Position numbers and translations under genes: made by a program
Shown here: positions 24,905-34,843 of the stretch, piece after piece
How the letters are laid out: each line of letters begins with the position of its first letter
How positions within the stretch are numbered: the first letter of the stretch is position 1
Source of the DNA: Thermoplasmata archaeon
GTDB lineage: Archaea; Thermoplasmatota; Thermoplasmata; Thermoplasmatales; Thermoplasmataceae
Length of the DNA stretch: 56,119 bases
Reading direction: 5' to 3'
Assembly (NCBI GenBank): GCA_021797055.1
Contig: JAKAAI010000002.1
Coordinates: 1-56,119 of the forward strand
Notes under the pieces: model-generated
Seen by the model: only the letters and a program-made list of their open reading frames with translations
Told to the model about the DNA's origin: nothing
Database searches by the model: none

Positions 24905-26443
24905 ATGGTCGAAAAGAGGGAAGCATTTTCCAACCGTGACAGAAATGTTTTCCTTATAACTGCGGAAAGGGGCATCGATCGCGGTGCCCTAATTTCGCGG
25001 TATAGCAGGACTGCATCACTTGACATCAGAGAGGTTTACGATAAAGAATTTGCTGCGAACTCTGAAAGGGGACCTGATTTTTACAGGCGGGTGTTCAGTG
25101 ATTATGGCGATGAATCTGTAGCGGAGCTGGTTTATGCCCAGGTTGGAGTACAGGGCGTTTCAAACATCGTAAGCAAGATGATGGAAGATCTGCGCATAGG
25201 TCTTTCCTTTATCGAAAAATCCTCTAGGTATGTAAGATATGACAAAAAAGTGAACGGAAAATATCTGTATCTGTCACCGGAAGATACTGGAATAAGTGAA
25301 AACCTGCAGGCAGAATATGACGATCTCTGCAGGGATCTTTTTACCTTCTACTCAGGGTGTTATAATAAAGTTTACGAATATTTTGAAAAAACCAACCCGA
25401 TTCAGAACTGTGCATTTACCAACAGGAAAGACTCATCTGAAATCTTATATTCAGATCTTTCCGCGGACGAAAAAGTGCTTGCACAAAAGGCCTATGCCAG
25501 TGCTGTCAGGGCGAGGGCTCTTGACGACATAAGATATATACTTCCTGCCTCAACACTCACAAATCTTGGAATATCGGGAAATGCAAGGGCATTCATTCAT
25601 CTGGTATCGAAAATGAAGGCAACCGGTTTGAATGAAGCTGGGAAGCTGGCAGATGATATTTATAACGAACTTCTTCCGGAATTTCCGGAGATAATAAATG
25701 CAGCAACTTCGGATTATGGAAGATCAAACATAGATTTCATGAGGGAAAGAGAATCTTTCAGACCTAATCCGCAATCAAATCAACACGATAATGTTGAATT
25801 GATTTCATTTAACAGTGAAGAAGAAGAGTTGAGGAAGATCGGAGTGGCGTATTCTATCAAAACTGGATCAACCTCCATGAACAAGGATGATGTAATTTCA
25901 TTCATAAATAAACAGGCTGCTATGCGAAAGAACAGAAGGAACAAACCACCAAGGGAGTTTGAGGTACCGGTCTATAATTTCGTGATTTCAACCAATTACG
26001 GTGCCTTCAGGGATCTTCAGAGACACAGAATGATGACGATAATAAGGGGATTTTTGAACCCAAAAAGTGGGTATGACATTCCAGTATCGATCCAGCACGA
26101 TGAAAACCTTCTTTCTGATTTTAAATTACTTATGGAAAGAACTGCAACCCTATGGGATAAAATTTCAGCAAAGAACGGATACGCTATAGCTCAGTATGTG
26201 ATACCTTATGCATACAGATATCCCATTTATGTATCAATCAATCTAAAAGAAGCATGTTATCTGACAGAACTCCGGTCAACACCTCAGGCACATTTTGATT
26301 TAAGAAAGATATCAGCATCCATCTATGACTCTATAAAAGCGGTGCACCCCAACCTGTCAAATATTTTCAGATTCGTAGACAAGACTGACTATCCACTTGG
26401 AAGAATATTCGCTGAATTTAGGAAGGAGAAGAAGACGTCATGA
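24905..26443 (+). CDS. Tandem ThyX-domain protein
   Basis: A 512-residue protein made of two ThyX (FAD-dependent thymidylate synthase) folds, about residues 1-265 and 280-510. The ThyX signature R-H-R-x2-S-x4-S-x-R-Y is split between them: the first half keeps S101, S106, R108-Y109 (FIEKSSRYVRY) but has L-R-I for R-H-R; the second keeps R373-H-R375 (LQRHRMM) but has F-L-N-P at the S-x-R-Y place. Typical ThyX proteins are 220-270 residues. A single composite active site or a non-catalytic role are both possible. It starts right after the DUF35 stop. Confidence 0.85.
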   Translation: MVEKREAFSNRDRNVFLITAERGIDRGALISRYSRTASLDIREVYDKEFAANSERGPDFYRRVFSDYGDESVAELVYAQVGVQGVSNIVSKMMEDLRIGLSFIEKSSRYVRYDKKVNGKYLYLSPEDTGISENLQAEYDDLCRDLFTFYSGCYNKVYEYFEKTNPIQNCAFTNRKDSSEILYSDLSADEKVLAQKAYASAVRARALDDIRYILPASTLTNLGISGNARAFIHLVSKMKATGLNEAGKLADDIYNELLPEFPEIINAATSDYGRSNIDFMRERESFRPNPQSNQHDNVELISFNSEEEELRKIGVAYSIKTGSTSMNKDDVISFINKQAAMRKNRRNKPPREFEVPVYNFVISTNYGAFRDLQRHRMMTIIRGFLNPKSGYDIPVSIQHDENLLSDFKLLMERTATLWDKISAKNGYAIAQYVIPYAYRYPIYVSINLKEACYLTELRSTPQAHFDLRKISASIYDSIKAVHPNLSNIFRFVDKTDYPLGRIFAEFRKEKKTS

Positions 26444-26446
26444 TTA

Positions 26447-27373
26447 CTATATTTCTGATGCATGTGACAGATTAATCTTCCACTCAGGGAAACTGCCCGC
26501 AAGTTCTGCAATTATGCCATGGAACTCATTTGCAACGCAACTAGGGACAATCATACCCATTGTGAAATTCTTTCCAATCATGCTGTGAAGCATGCCAAGT
26601 ATTGCTACCAGTTTTTCAGTGGTTCTGTCGAAAACATATGAGACAAGAGGGTTCTTGAATGTCATCTCATATATTCTGTCCCTGTCAGAAATAGAAGTCA
26701 GTTCTCTGGGGCGGCTTATAAGGTTGCTCTTTTCGTAATAAACAGCCTGAATATTGTCGTTGAGTAGATATTTCACCTCGCGGTACCAGTTATTACCGAA
26801 AGTCGCTATAACGTAGTCACCCTTTATGTCCATCGAAGACGGCGGGACCGACATTGTTAATTCGTAGTAATTCAACTGGAAATTCTTTGGTAAAAAATCT
26901 CTGTAATGTTTCAGTGCAGCATTTTCAGTCATCAGGTTAACCTGGAACAGTGAAAGTTTCTTCGGTGCCAGCAGAATAGCTGATACTTTCTGCTGATCGC
27001 TGTCATGATACCTGAATATTATTGTCCTTTTCCCACCATGCACAATTACAACATCTATTACCACAGAGGATATGGAAATCAGTGACTGGAACAATTCAAC
27101 TGTTTCCGGATCGGCTACGTCCCATTTTCCAAGAAATGATTCTTCAGTTTCTTTCAGATTCAGCGACCTTATATCCTTCAGTGCAGATTCTGATAATTCC
27201 TGATTCTTCGGTATATTTGTAATAACAAATGCGCTCTTATCCTTCACTCTCAGCTTAGCCACGCCGTAGAAATCATACTCTCCAGATAGTACCACAAGTT
27301 TGTCCCCATCCCTGAATGAAATAGAACAAATTCTGTTCAGAAGAGAATTGACATCGTTTATAATCATACCCAA
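26447..27373 (-). CDS. Unknown 308-residue protein
   Basis: A soluble protein with a beta-rich N-terminus (GDKLVVLSGEYDFYGVAKL), a middle part with V-I-D-V-V-I-V-H-G-G-K-R-T-I-I-F-R and L-N-Y-Y-E-L-T-M-S, and a C-terminal helical region (KLVAILGMLHSMIGKN). No cofactor-binding loop, metal cluster or membrane segment is obvious, and I recognise no family. It ends 4 bases after the end of the ThyX-like gene (convergent). Two possible start codons (MGM) differ by two residues. Confidence 0.7.
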   Translation of the reverse strand: MGMIINDVNSLLNRICSISFRDGDKLVVLSGEYDFYGVAKLRVKDKSAFVITNIPKNQELSESALKDIRSLNLKETEESFLGKWDVADPETVELFQSLISISSVVIDVVIVHGGKRTIIFRYHDSDQQKVSAILLAPKKLSLFQVNLMTENAALKHYRDFLPKNFQLNYYELTMSVPPSSMDIKGDYVIATFGNNWYREVKYLLNDNIQAVYYEKSNLISRPRELTSISDRDRIYEMTFKNPLVSYVFDRTTEKLVAILGMLHSMIGKNFTMGMIVPSCVANEFHGIIAELAGSFPEWKINLSHASEI

Positions 27374-27604
27374 TAATCATTAAGAAGTATGAATACTTTC
27401 ATTGTTATTTCAGCGGTTTATAAGAGATACTTTCATGATAGACGGAACAGCCATCTTTGACAAACAGAGAGATTCCATTGAGTCCTGATAGCACTTGATA
27501 AACTAACTGACCGTTTTTACCGATCTATATATCACAAAATTTTACATTTTCCCCAATATTTTTATTACCGTCACTTATAATCCTGCGCCTCTGTTAAGAT
27601 AAAA

Positions 27605-27613
27605 GTTTATATT
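27605..27613 (+). promoter_or_regulatory. Putative TATA box of the thermosome gene
   Basis: GTTTATATT after an A-rich BRE-like stretch lies 42-50 bases before the ATG at 27655. A GAGGTG ribosome-binding motif lies at 27640-27645, so the transcript has a short leader. Confidence 0.55.
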
Positions 27614-27654
27614 GAAGAACATATTTATGTGTCAAAATTGAGGTGCAAAATAAA

Positions 27655-29310
27655 ATGTTATCAGGTCAAATGCCTATTCTAATACTAAAAGAGGGTACGC
27701 AGAGAGAGCAGGGCAAAAATGCCCAGAAGTCAAACATCGAAGCGGCAAAGGCTATTGCCGATGCAATTAGGACCACACTTGGCCCAAAAGGTATGGACAA
27801 GATGCTGGTGGATTCGATTGGAGACATTGTCATATCAAATGATGGTGCAACCATTCTGAAAGAGATGGACGTGGACCACCCAACTGCAAAGATGATTGTT
27901 GAGGTTGCAAAGGCTCAGGATGTTTCAGTCGGAGATGGAACCACAAGCGCCGTTGTTCTGGCTGGTGAATTCCTGAAGCAGGCAGAATCTTTGCTTGAAC
28001 AGGGTGTCCACTCAACTGTAATCACCAATGGATACCGCCTTGCAATGAACGAGGTAAAAAAATATCTTGATGAACTTGCAATCAAAGCAGACGATGAAAA
28101 ATCGCTTATCAGGGTCGCTGAGACATCACTTTCAGGCAAAAACGCCGGTTTTTCAAATTCTGTTCTTTCAGAATTGGTTGTAAAAGCAGTAAATCTTGTT
28201 GCTGAAGAGCGCAATGGCAAAATAACAGTCGATTCATCCAACATAAAGGTTGACAAGAAAAATGGAGGCAGCGTCAACGACACTCAGCTAATTAATGGTC
28301 TTGTTATAGACAAGGAAAGAGTTCATCCCAAGATGCCTAATATTGTGAACAACGCTAAGATTGCGCTTGTAGATTCAGCTCTTGAGATCAAGAAGACTGA
28401 GATAGAGGCAAAAGTCCAGATAACCGATCCATCAAAGATACATGAGTTCCTTGACCAGGAATCTGACACATTCAAGAAGATGGTCGAGAAGGTCAAGAAG
28501 AGCGGTGCCAATGTTTTAATGTCCCAGAAGGGAATTGATGACCTAGCTCAGCATTACCTTGCAAAAGAGGGCATTTACGCTGTCAGGAGAGTAAAAAAGA
28601 GCGACATGGAGAAACTTGCAAAAGCAACCGGTGCAACGATAGTCACAAACCTAGACGATCTTAATGAAAAATCGCTTGGTAAAGCTGATAAAGTAGAGGA
28701 AAAGAAGATTGGCGATGACAGGATGACATTTGTGACAGGCTGTGCGAACCCTAAGGCAGTCAGCATTCTTATCAGGGGTGCAACTGATCACGTTGTATCG
28801 GAAATAGAGAGAAGTCTCAATGATGCAATAAGGGTTGTATCAATAACCAAAGAAGATGCAAAAGTGCTCCCCGGGGGAGGGGCAATTGAGGCAGAACTTG
28901 CTTCAAGAATCAGAGGCTTTGCAAATAAGGTTGGCGGCAGGGAGCAACTTGCCATTGAGGCTTTTGCAAGAGCCCTTGAGGTTATACCCAGAACGCTCGC
29001 CGAAAACGCTGGAATGGATCCGATAAACACACTCATACAGCTAAAAGCTGAACATGAAAAAGGAAACAAGAACTTTGGAATTGATGTAGAGGGAAATAAG
29101 ATAAGCGACTCTATAAAACGTGGTGTTTTCGATCCACTTAAAGTGAAGAAGCACGCATTCGAGGGGGCACTTGAGGTTGCTACCATGATCCTGAGAATCG
29201 ATGATGTAATCGCAAGCAAGAAATCAAGTGGCGGCGAGTCACCCGGCGGAGGAATGCCGGGCGGTGGCGCAGGTGGAATGGGTGGCATGGGAGGCATGCC
29301 TCCATACTGA
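27655..29310 (+). CDS. thsA: Thermosome subunit (group II chaperonin), alpha-like
   Basis: I use the ATG at 27655 ([20 protein letters not shown]): the GTG at 27643 belongs to a GAGGTG ribosome-binding motif. The resulting 551-residue protein has the ATP site motifs [10 protein letters not shown] and N-D-G-A-T-I-L and G-D-G-T-T-S, the catalytic D of the late GGGA...E segment, and ends in a GGM-rich tail as in group II chaperonins. It resembles the alpha rather than beta subunit of Thermoplasma. It folds proteins in an eight-membered double ring with an Mg-ATP driven lid. Confidence 0.97.
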   Translation: MLSGQMPILILKEGTQREQGKNAQKSNIEAAKAIADAIRTTLGPKGMDKMLVDSIGDIVISNDGATILKEMDVDHPTAKMIVEVAKAQDVSVGDGTTSAVVLAGEFLKQAESLLEQGVHSTVITNGYRLAMNEVKKYLDELAIKADDEKSLIRVAETSLSGKNAGFSNSVLSELVVKAVNLVAEERNGKITVDSSNIKVDKKNGGSVNDTQLINGLVIDKERVHPKMPNIVNNAKIALVDSALEIKKTEIEAKVQITDPSKIHEFLDQESDTFKKMVEKVKKSGANVLMSQKGIDDLAQHYLAKEGIYAVRRVKKSDMEKLAKATGATIVTNLDDLNEKSLGKADKVEEKKIGDDRMTFVTGCANPKAVSILIRGATDHVVSEIERSLNDAIRVVSITKEDAKVLPGGGAIEAELASRIRGFANKVGGREQLAIEAFARALEVIPRTLAENAGMDPINTLIQLKAEHEKGNKNFGIDVEGNKISDSIKRGVFDPLKVKKHAFEGALEVATMILRIDDVIASKKSSGGESPGGGMPGGGAGGMGGMGGMPPY

Positions 29311-29513
29311 TCCCCTGTGATGACTTTGCCTTTATAATCAAACACGCAACAGTTTCCAATTTCCATTTTTATTCTTTTCTCACTGATATAAGTGATGATT
29401 ATCCTTTAAACATGAAATAAATTCTGTTTTTTTCTTCGCGATATTTTCTACTTCAGGATATATCAGTCAAGGAAGTTTATTAAATATTCCTGCGATGTCG
29501 TGCAGGTGAGCAA

Positions 29514-30620
29514 TTGAACCTATATGAATATCAGGGAAAGAATCTCTTTGGTACTTATGGAATACCCATACCCAACGGATATGTTGTTTCTAATATAAGT
29601 GAAGTTAAGCCTTTCATTAAGCCAGTCGTGGTAAAATCGCAAATACTTCTCGGTGGTAGGGGAAAATCCGGTGGTATTAAATTTGCAAAAAAGCCTGAAG
29701 AACTGAATCCAGCTGTGAAAGAGCTCTTGGGTGCTAAAATAAGGGACCTGAAAGTAACCAAGGTACTGGTCGAGGATATGATAAACATAAAGCATGAGTA
29801 CTACGTTAGCATAGCCCTTAACAGGTCTGAGAGAAAGCCAGTCCTTATCGCAAGCCCCAGCGGAGGGGTAGAGATTGAGTCTGTCCCGGATGACAAGATT
29901 ATAAGAAAAAATATTGATCCACTTCTCGGATATTCATCATTCATAACCAAGGAACTTTCGTCATTCATGCAGTTTGATAAGGATCTTTCAGCACAGTTTG
30001 ATTCCATCCTGAGAAAGATGTACAAGCTTTTCAACGAGTACGATTGTGAGCTGGTTGAGATAAACCCTCTTGTGCTGACGGCTGAAGGTAAATTAATCGC
30101 TGCAGATTCAAAGGTCGTCGTAGACAATGACTCGTTATTCAGACACAAGGATCTTTCCCTCGAGGATCCGGAAAAGACCCCTCTTGAAAAAGAGGCACAG
30201 GAAAAGGGATATGCTTTTGTGGAGCTGGATGGTAAAATAGGTGTTATAGCCAATGGGGCCGGTCTGACAATGGCAACCCTTGATGCACTTACGCTTCATA
30301 ATGGTAAACCAAGGAATTTCCTCGATCTCGGTGGAACAGATTCCACAGAGATTGTAGTTAATGCCTTTGATCTTGTGTTAAAGGCCAAGCCGCAAGCAAT
30401 TCTTGTGAATATATTCGGAGGTGTGACTAAATGTGACACTGTCGCCGCTGGTATAGTTGAGGCAAAGAAGAAGTATGATATCAAGTTACCAATGGTTGTC
30501 CGTCTTAGTGGTGTGAGGGAAGACGAAGGGAGAAAGATCCTTACAGATGATGGGATAGATGCTTATTCAGAGATGATGAAGGCAATTGAGAAAGTTGTTA
30601 GTTATGTGAAGGTGAACTAA
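29514..30620 (+). CDS. sucC: Succinyl-CoA synthetase beta subunit
   Basis: A 368-residue ADP/GDP-forming succinate-CoA ligase beta subunit, with TTG start preceded by an AGGTGAG ribosome-binding motif. The ATP-grasp domain starts NLYEYQGKNLFGTYGIP and has G-G-R-G-K-S-G-G and V-E-I-N-P-L; the C-terminal CoA-ligase domain (about residues 240-368) has F-L-D-L-G-G and NIFGGVTKCD. It catalyses the substrate-level ATP step of the citric acid cycle. The alpha subunit follows with no gap. Confidence 0.96.
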   Translation: MNLYEYQGKNLFGTYGIPIPNGYVVSNISEVKPFIKPVVVKSQILLGGRGKSGGIKFAKKPEELNPAVKELLGAKIRDLKVTKVLVEDMINIKHEYYVSIALNRSERKPVLIASPSGGVEIESVPDDKIIRKNIDPLLGYSSFITKELSSFMQFDKDLSAQFDSILRKMYKLFNEYDCELVEINPLVLTAEGKLIAADSKVVVDNDSLFRHKDLSLEDPEKTPLEKEAQEKGYAFVELDGKIGVIANGAGLTMATLDALTLHNGKPRNFLDLGGTDSTEIVVNAFDLVLKAKPQAILVNIFGGVTKCDTVAAGIVEAKKKYDIKLPMVVRLSGVREDEGRKILTDDGIDAYSEMMKAIEKVVSYVKVN

Positions 30621-31481
30621 ATGTCATATATTGTTGATGAAAATACAAAGGTTTTGGTACAGGGTATAACAGGCCACCAGGGTTCATTTCATGCGGGCGA
30701 GATGGTTAAGTTTGGCACGAAGGTTGTTGCAGGCGTTTCACCAGGAAAGAGTGGAACAAAACACAATGGAATACCTGTTTTTGAATCGGTTGCAGATGCT
30801 ATGAGTACTGGCGCCAATGCCACAATGATATCCGTTCCGGCACCATATGTAAAAGATGCTGCGTATGAGGCTATTGATGCTGGCATGAAGCTCATATATA
30901 TCCTGACAGAACATGTGCCATTTCATGATACACTTGAAATATTCCACCAGACAAATGTGAGGAACATCAGGTTACTTGGTCCAAATGGACCAGGAGTAAC
31001 CAGAGTCGGAATATGCAAGATAGGTATAATGCCAAACAACATATTCAGAAAAGGAGATGTCGCAGTTGCATCAAGAAGCGGTACCCTCACGTATGAAATT
31101 GTGAATGCTATAACCAGGTCTGGAATGGGAGAAAGTACAGTTATCGGTCTTGGAGGAGATCCTGTTGTTGGTATGACATTCATCGATGCATTGAAATTAT
31201 TTTATGAGGATAAGGAAACTAAGAAGATCGTTCTTGTCGGTGAAATAGGCGGTAACAACGAAGAGAAAGCAGCCTCATACATAATGGAACATGGTGACAA
31301 GAGCAAGAAGGTCGTCTCCTACATAACCGGCAGGAGTGCACCAAAGGGCAAAAGAATGGGTCACGCAGGTGCAATAATAGAGAGAGGGGTCGGAACAGCT
31401 GAATCAAAAATAAATGCATTCAACGAAGCAGGCGTAAAAGTCGCTGACTATCCTGACGATGTACCGAAACTGCTGAAGTGA
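30621..31481 (+). CDS. sucD: Succinyl-CoA synthetase alpha subunit
   Basis: A 286-residue alpha subunit. The N-terminal CoA-binding Rossmann part has VQGITGHQGSFH; the ligase part has SRSGTLTYE and G-x-G-G-D-P-V-V-G, and the phosphorylated His sits in MGHAGAIIERG. It starts on the base after the sucC stop; argF begins close to its stop. Together with SucC it makes ATP from succinyl-CoA. Confidence 0.96.
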   Translation: MSYIVDENTKVLVQGITGHQGSFHAGEMVKFGTKVVAGVSPGKSGTKHNGIPVFESVADAMSTGANATMISVPAPYVKDAAYEAIDAGMKLIYILTEHVPFHDTLEIFHQTNVRNIRLLGPNGPGVTRVGICKIGIMPNNIFRKGDVAVASRSGTLTYEIVNAITRSGMGESTVIGLGGDPVVGMTFIDALKLFYEDKETKKIVLVGEIGGNNEEKAASYIMEHGDKSKKVVSYITGRSAPKGKRMGHAGAIIERGVGTAESKINAFNEAGVKVADYPDDVPKLLK

Positions 31482-31486
31482 TTAAA

Positions 31487-32401
31487 ATGAAGAGGGATAT
31501 AATCTCTGCATTCGATATGTCCGATGATCTGGAGGATATAATCGATCTTTCAATAACTCTAAAGAAAAGGAGATATGACTATGAACCTGTCCTGAGAAAT
31601 AATATTCTCGCGATGATATTTGAAAAACCAAGCACAAGAACAAGAATTTCGCTCGAAACAGCAATAGAGCAGCTGGGTGGTCACGGGATATACCTGAATC
31701 CAAACGACATGCAGGTAGGTCGTGGTGAAACGATTGCCGATACTGCCCGGGTCCTGTCAGGATTCGCTGATTTCATTTCCTACAGGGCATTCAAGCACAG
31801 TAATGTCCTGGAACTTGCGAGGAACTCAAGGATACCGGTCATAAATGCACTGGATGACCTGGAGCACCCGGTACAGATAGTAGCGGATTTTATGACTGTG
31901 AAGGAGAACTTTGGAAAACTTCATGGAAAGAAGCTCGCTTACGTTGGCGACGGAAACAATATGGCAAACTCACTAATAGCAGGTTCTTCAATACTTGGTG
32001 TGGATATATCAGTCGGATCACCAAAGGGACATGAACCGAATGCCGAAATCGTTGAGAAAGCAAAGAAAATGGCATCCGGGAACGGATCCCGCATTGAGAT
32101 ATACAACGATCCAAAAAAAGCTGTCGAAGGTGCTGATATTGTTTACACAGATGTATGGGTCTCAATGGGCGAGGAATCTCAGAAAGCTGAAAAGGAGAAA
32201 CTTTTCACATCTTACCAGGTGAATGACGAGCTTATGGCCCACGCTGCTAAAAACGCAATTTTTCTTCACTGTCTGCCGGCCCACAGGGGACTCGAGGTTT
32301 CGGCATCAGTAATTGACGGCAGGCAGAGCAGGGTGTTTGACGAAGCTGAAAACAGGCTTCATACATCAAAGGCAATACTGCTTACCCTCAAGAAGCAATA
32401 A
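31487..32401 (+). CDS. argF: Ornithine carbamoyltransferase
   Basis: With the ATG at 31487 the protein is 304 residues; a GTG at 31478 overlapping the sucD stop would add three residues, but GAAGTGA just there looks like the ribosome-binding site. The carbamoyl phosphate loop is EKPSTRTRIS, H-P-x-Q reads HPVQIVADF, and ornithine-binding HCLPAHRG is near the end. It makes citrulline in arginine synthesis or degradation. It is cotranscribed with sucCD, an uncommon pairing. Function as catabolic enzyme cannot be excluded. Confidence 0.95.
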   Translation: MKRDIISAFDMSDDLEDIIDLSITLKKRRYDYEPVLRNNILAMIFEKPSTRTRISLETAIEQLGGHGIYLNPNDMQVGRGETIADTARVLSGFADFISYRAFKHSNVLELARNSRIPVINALDDLEHPVQIVADFMTVKENFGKLHGKKLAYVGDGNNMANSLIAGSSILGVDISVGSPKGHEPNAEIVEKAKKMASGNGSRIEIYNDPKKAVEGADIVYTDVWVSMGEESQKAEKEKLFTSYQVNDELMAHAAKNAIFLHCLPAHRGLEVSASVIDGRQSRVFDEAENRLHTSKAILLTLKKQ

Positions 32402-32500
32402 ATTCAGCACTTCAATTAACTGCTCTATTTTTAAACACCTGTCGGATTGCTTATTCTCTTTATCGGTAGAATTGATCATGCAGTATCAAATAAACGAAGA

Positions 32501-32507
32501 TTTATAA
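32501..32507 (+). promoter_or_regulatory. Putative TATA box of the DUF3311/symporter pair
   Basis: TTTATAA lies 31-37 bases before the ATG at 32538, after the argF gene end. Confidence 0.5.
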
Positions 32508-32537
32508 GCTCAATACTAGTCCATGTCGTGATATGTC

Positions 32538-32792
32538 ATGACAGACAACGGTAACGAAACTGGGTGGGACTATGAATCTAAAGGTAGCGTTGGCCAGAAG
32601 GTACTCGTGGCTGTTTTGCTTGTTTTTCCAATGCTGATATTTGCCATAACGCCAATATATAATTCCACGAAACCGGAGCTTTTTGGGATACCATTCTTTT
32701 ACTGGTTTGAGACAGTATGGCTTGTCGTGTCAACAATCTTCTTTTTAATTGCTGCCATGCTTCTTAACAGAATGGAAAACGGAGGGAAGTAA
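32538..32792 (+). CDS. DUF3311 small membrane protein, symporter partner
   Basis: An 84-residue protein with a 20-residue polar start and two hydrophobic segments (about residues 23-41 and 55-77). The F-P-M-L-I-F-A-I-T-P-I-Y and I-P-F-F-Y-W-F-E boxes are typical of DUF3311, which is nearly always found next to SSS symporters and presumed to be an accessory subunit (as in MctP/YhjB pairs). The symporter gene starts one base after its TAA. The topology is a hairpin with the N-terminus probably inside. Confidence 0.85.
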   Translation: MTDNGNETGWDYESKGSVGQKVLVAVLLVFPMLIFAITPIYNSTKPELFGIPFFYWFETVWLVVSTIFFLIAAMLLNRMENGGK

Positions 32793-32793
32793 A

Positions 32794-34326
32794 TTGAATA
32801 ATTATATCATTCTTTCAGTATTTGTAGCGCTTTTCCTCATATTCGTTGCACTCGGTTTTGGCTCCTCAAGGTTCCGAAAGGGGGACATGAGTGACCTGGG
32901 TGAATGGGCACTTGCTGGCAGGAGGCTGGGTGGTTATCTGGCCTGGTTTTTGGTTGGTGCTGACCTGTATACGGCATATACTTTCATTGCCATCCCGGAA
33001 TTGGTATACGAAAAGGGTGCCATTTACTTTTTCGCTGTCCCATATGTTGGAATGACCTTTGGAATAGCGATGATAACCATGCCAAGACTCTGGAGAATAG
33101 CAAAAGGCAAAAACTATGTCACCGCAATAGACATGGTTCAGGACAAATTCAACAGCAAGTCTCTTGCAGTTCTTCTCGCATTGACAGGTATAGCTGCTGA
33201 ACTTCCATATATAGCTCTACAAATATATGGAATGCAGTCTGTGCTGACGATAATGATCGGTCATTTAACCTCTACAGATGCGGGGATAGTTACAGAAATT
33301 GCGCTTATAATAGCGTTCATAGTCCTTGCTGCTTTCACATTTACCAGCGGTTTAAGAGGTGCCACTATAACGGCGGTAATGAAGGATGTCATTATTTTTG
33401 CCTCAGTTATAGTTATAATCGTACTGGTTCCAATATATATCGGTGGTTTTGGTGTTGCTTTCTCTGCCTTTGACACCCATAAACTGGCTACCGGCACATC
33501 CACTTTGGCCGGGCTGTTTGTAAACGGTTTTATCTCCCTGACGATCATGAGCGCTCTTGCGCTGTATCTGTATCCTCATGCTATCAATGGAGTATTCAGC
33601 ACGAACTCTACCAAGAGACTAAGGATGAGCACGGCACTTTTGCCATTATACGGTGTGGGCCTTGCTTTGCTTGCACTGTTCGGCGTTTTGATATATGCGG
33701 TTCCATCTGCTCTGGCAGATGTTGCCAAATACGGCCCTGTTACGGTGGTGCCGGCGCTCATTTACGCTGAATTCCCGGCATGGTTTGTCGGATTCGCATT
33801 TCTGGGTATATTTATTGGTGGGCTTGTTCCAGCCTCAATTATGGCCATATCGCAGGCTAATCTGCTCACCAGAAACGTTGTGAAGGTGGCAAAGCCAAAT
33901 CTTGATCCAAAAACGGAGGCACGCTTATCAAAATGGTTTTCAGTTATGTTTAAATTCATCGCACTGCTGTTTATTTTTGCAATTTCCTCAACATACTCTC
34001 TGGAGCTGCAACTTGTGGGTGGAATAATAATACTTCAAACCCTGCCGGCAATTTTCATAGGAATGTACACAAAGAGGCTTAACAAATACGCAGTCGGGGT
34101 AGGCTGGGCAGCAGGAATGATCCTTGGAGTCTATCTTTTGATCGATGCAAACTTCATTATCGGGCACCTGCCTTCTCTTGAGACCACATTTTTCAAATTC
34201 TCGACACCTTTCAGTTTCATCTACATAGGTTTAATTGCCCTGCTGTTAAATCTTCTAATAGCAATCGTAGGTAGCCTTATCCTGCACCCAACAACATCAA
34301 AGGCTGTTCAAACTAACAAAGCCTGA
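32794..34326 (+). CDS. Sodium:solute symporter (SSS), MctP-like
   Basis: With TTG at 32794, behind a GGAGGGA ribosome-binding motif, the protein is 510 residues with about 13 membrane helices; the frame from 32749 adds residues coded within the DUF3311 gene and is rejected. SSS features are the G-E-W-A-L-A-G-R-R-L-G-G region after helix 1, A-D-L-Y-T-A-Y-T-F and G-L-R-G-A-T-I-T. Its DUF3311 partner points to monocarboxylate or organic acid uptake driven by Na+ or H+; the exact substrate is unknown. Confidence 0.9.
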   Translation: MNNYIILSVFVALFLIFVALGFGSSRFRKGDMSDLGEWALAGRRLGGYLAWFLVGADLYTAYTFIAIPELVYEKGAIYFFAVPYVGMTFGIAMITMPRLWRIAKGKNYVTAIDMVQDKFNSKSLAVLLALTGIAAELPYIALQIYGMQSVLTIMIGHLTSTDAGIVTEIALIIAFIVLAAFTFTSGLRGATITAVMKDVIIFASVIVIIVLVPIYIGGFGVAFSAFDTHKLATGTSTLAGLFVNGFISLTIMSALALYLYPHAINGVFSTNSTKRLRMSTALLPLYGVGLALLALFGVLIYAVPSALADVAKYGPVTVVPALIYAEFPAWFVGFAFLGIFIGGLVPASIMAISQANLLTRNVVKVAKPNLDPKTEARLSKWFSVMFKFIALLFIFAISSTYSLELQLVGGIIILQTLPAIFIGMYTKRLNKYAVGVGWAAGMILGVYLLIDANFIIGHLPSLETTFFKFSTPFSFIYIGLIALLLNLLIAIVGSLILHPTTSKAVQTNKA

Positions 34327-34528
34327 TCGTCGTCAGCCTCATTTTTTAATTTTTCTTATTCATTTAAACAGATGATTTTCAGTGTTTTATCTTTCTAACA
34401 CTAAATTTGCAATTGAATCGCCTGAAGGAAAAACTCCATTACTGGTCAAATAAATGAAGTTGCAAGTCTTTTTATACTAGAGCTAAGGTTGAGTAAAAAG
34501 TCTTATTACCCCTTTGTATTCTTGTGTT

Positions 34529-34843
34529 ATGAAGCCTAAGGATCAGAACGAAAAATCTCTTGAGCAGATTGTTCGTGAAAGAAGAGAAGCCGAGTCTCTT
34601 CGTGATATTCCAAAGGTTTTGATTCCAGTATGGCAGATAAAGCTGCGGGAACGTTTTGGCATAAACGTGGACCGGGAAATAGCCGCGTATGTCGTGATGG
34701 CAACGCATGAAAACGGCACCTGGAAGAGACAGCGTGCAACGAGAAAGATCCAGAAAATTCTTATTGAGAGGGGGGTCCCTAAAGAAGAATCCCTGAAGCG
34801 TGCAAAAGAAATAGTAGATCTCAGTGTCGGAAACAGCCAGTAA
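34529..34843 (+). CDS. Small basic protein before a METTL5-like gene, unknown
   Basis: The ATG at 34529 gives 104 residues (MKPKDQNEKSLEQIVRER). A TTG at 34514 would add five residues. The protein is highly charged, with a long helix (LEQIVRERREAESLRD), then V-W-Q-I-K-L-R-E-R-F-G-I-N-V-D and a basic HENGTWKRQRATRKIQK stretch, suggesting nucleic-acid contact. It overlaps the METTL5-like gene by 20 bases, so the two are translated together. TATA-like TTTATACT lies at 34471-34478. No family recognised. Confidence 0.65.
   Translation: MKPKDQNEKSLEQIVRERREAESLRDIPKVLIPVWQIKLRERFGINVDREIAAYVVMATHENGTWKRQRATRKIQKILIERGVPKEESLKRAKEIVDLSVGNSQ

Noticed and set aside
28788..29366. Minus-strand 192-codon ORF under the thermosome gene
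   Set aside because: Antisense shadow; the Pro-rich part is the mirror of the GGM tail.
29801..30253. Minus-strand 150-codon ORF under sucC
   Set aside because: Antisense to a clear enzyme gene, Ser-rich composition without homology.
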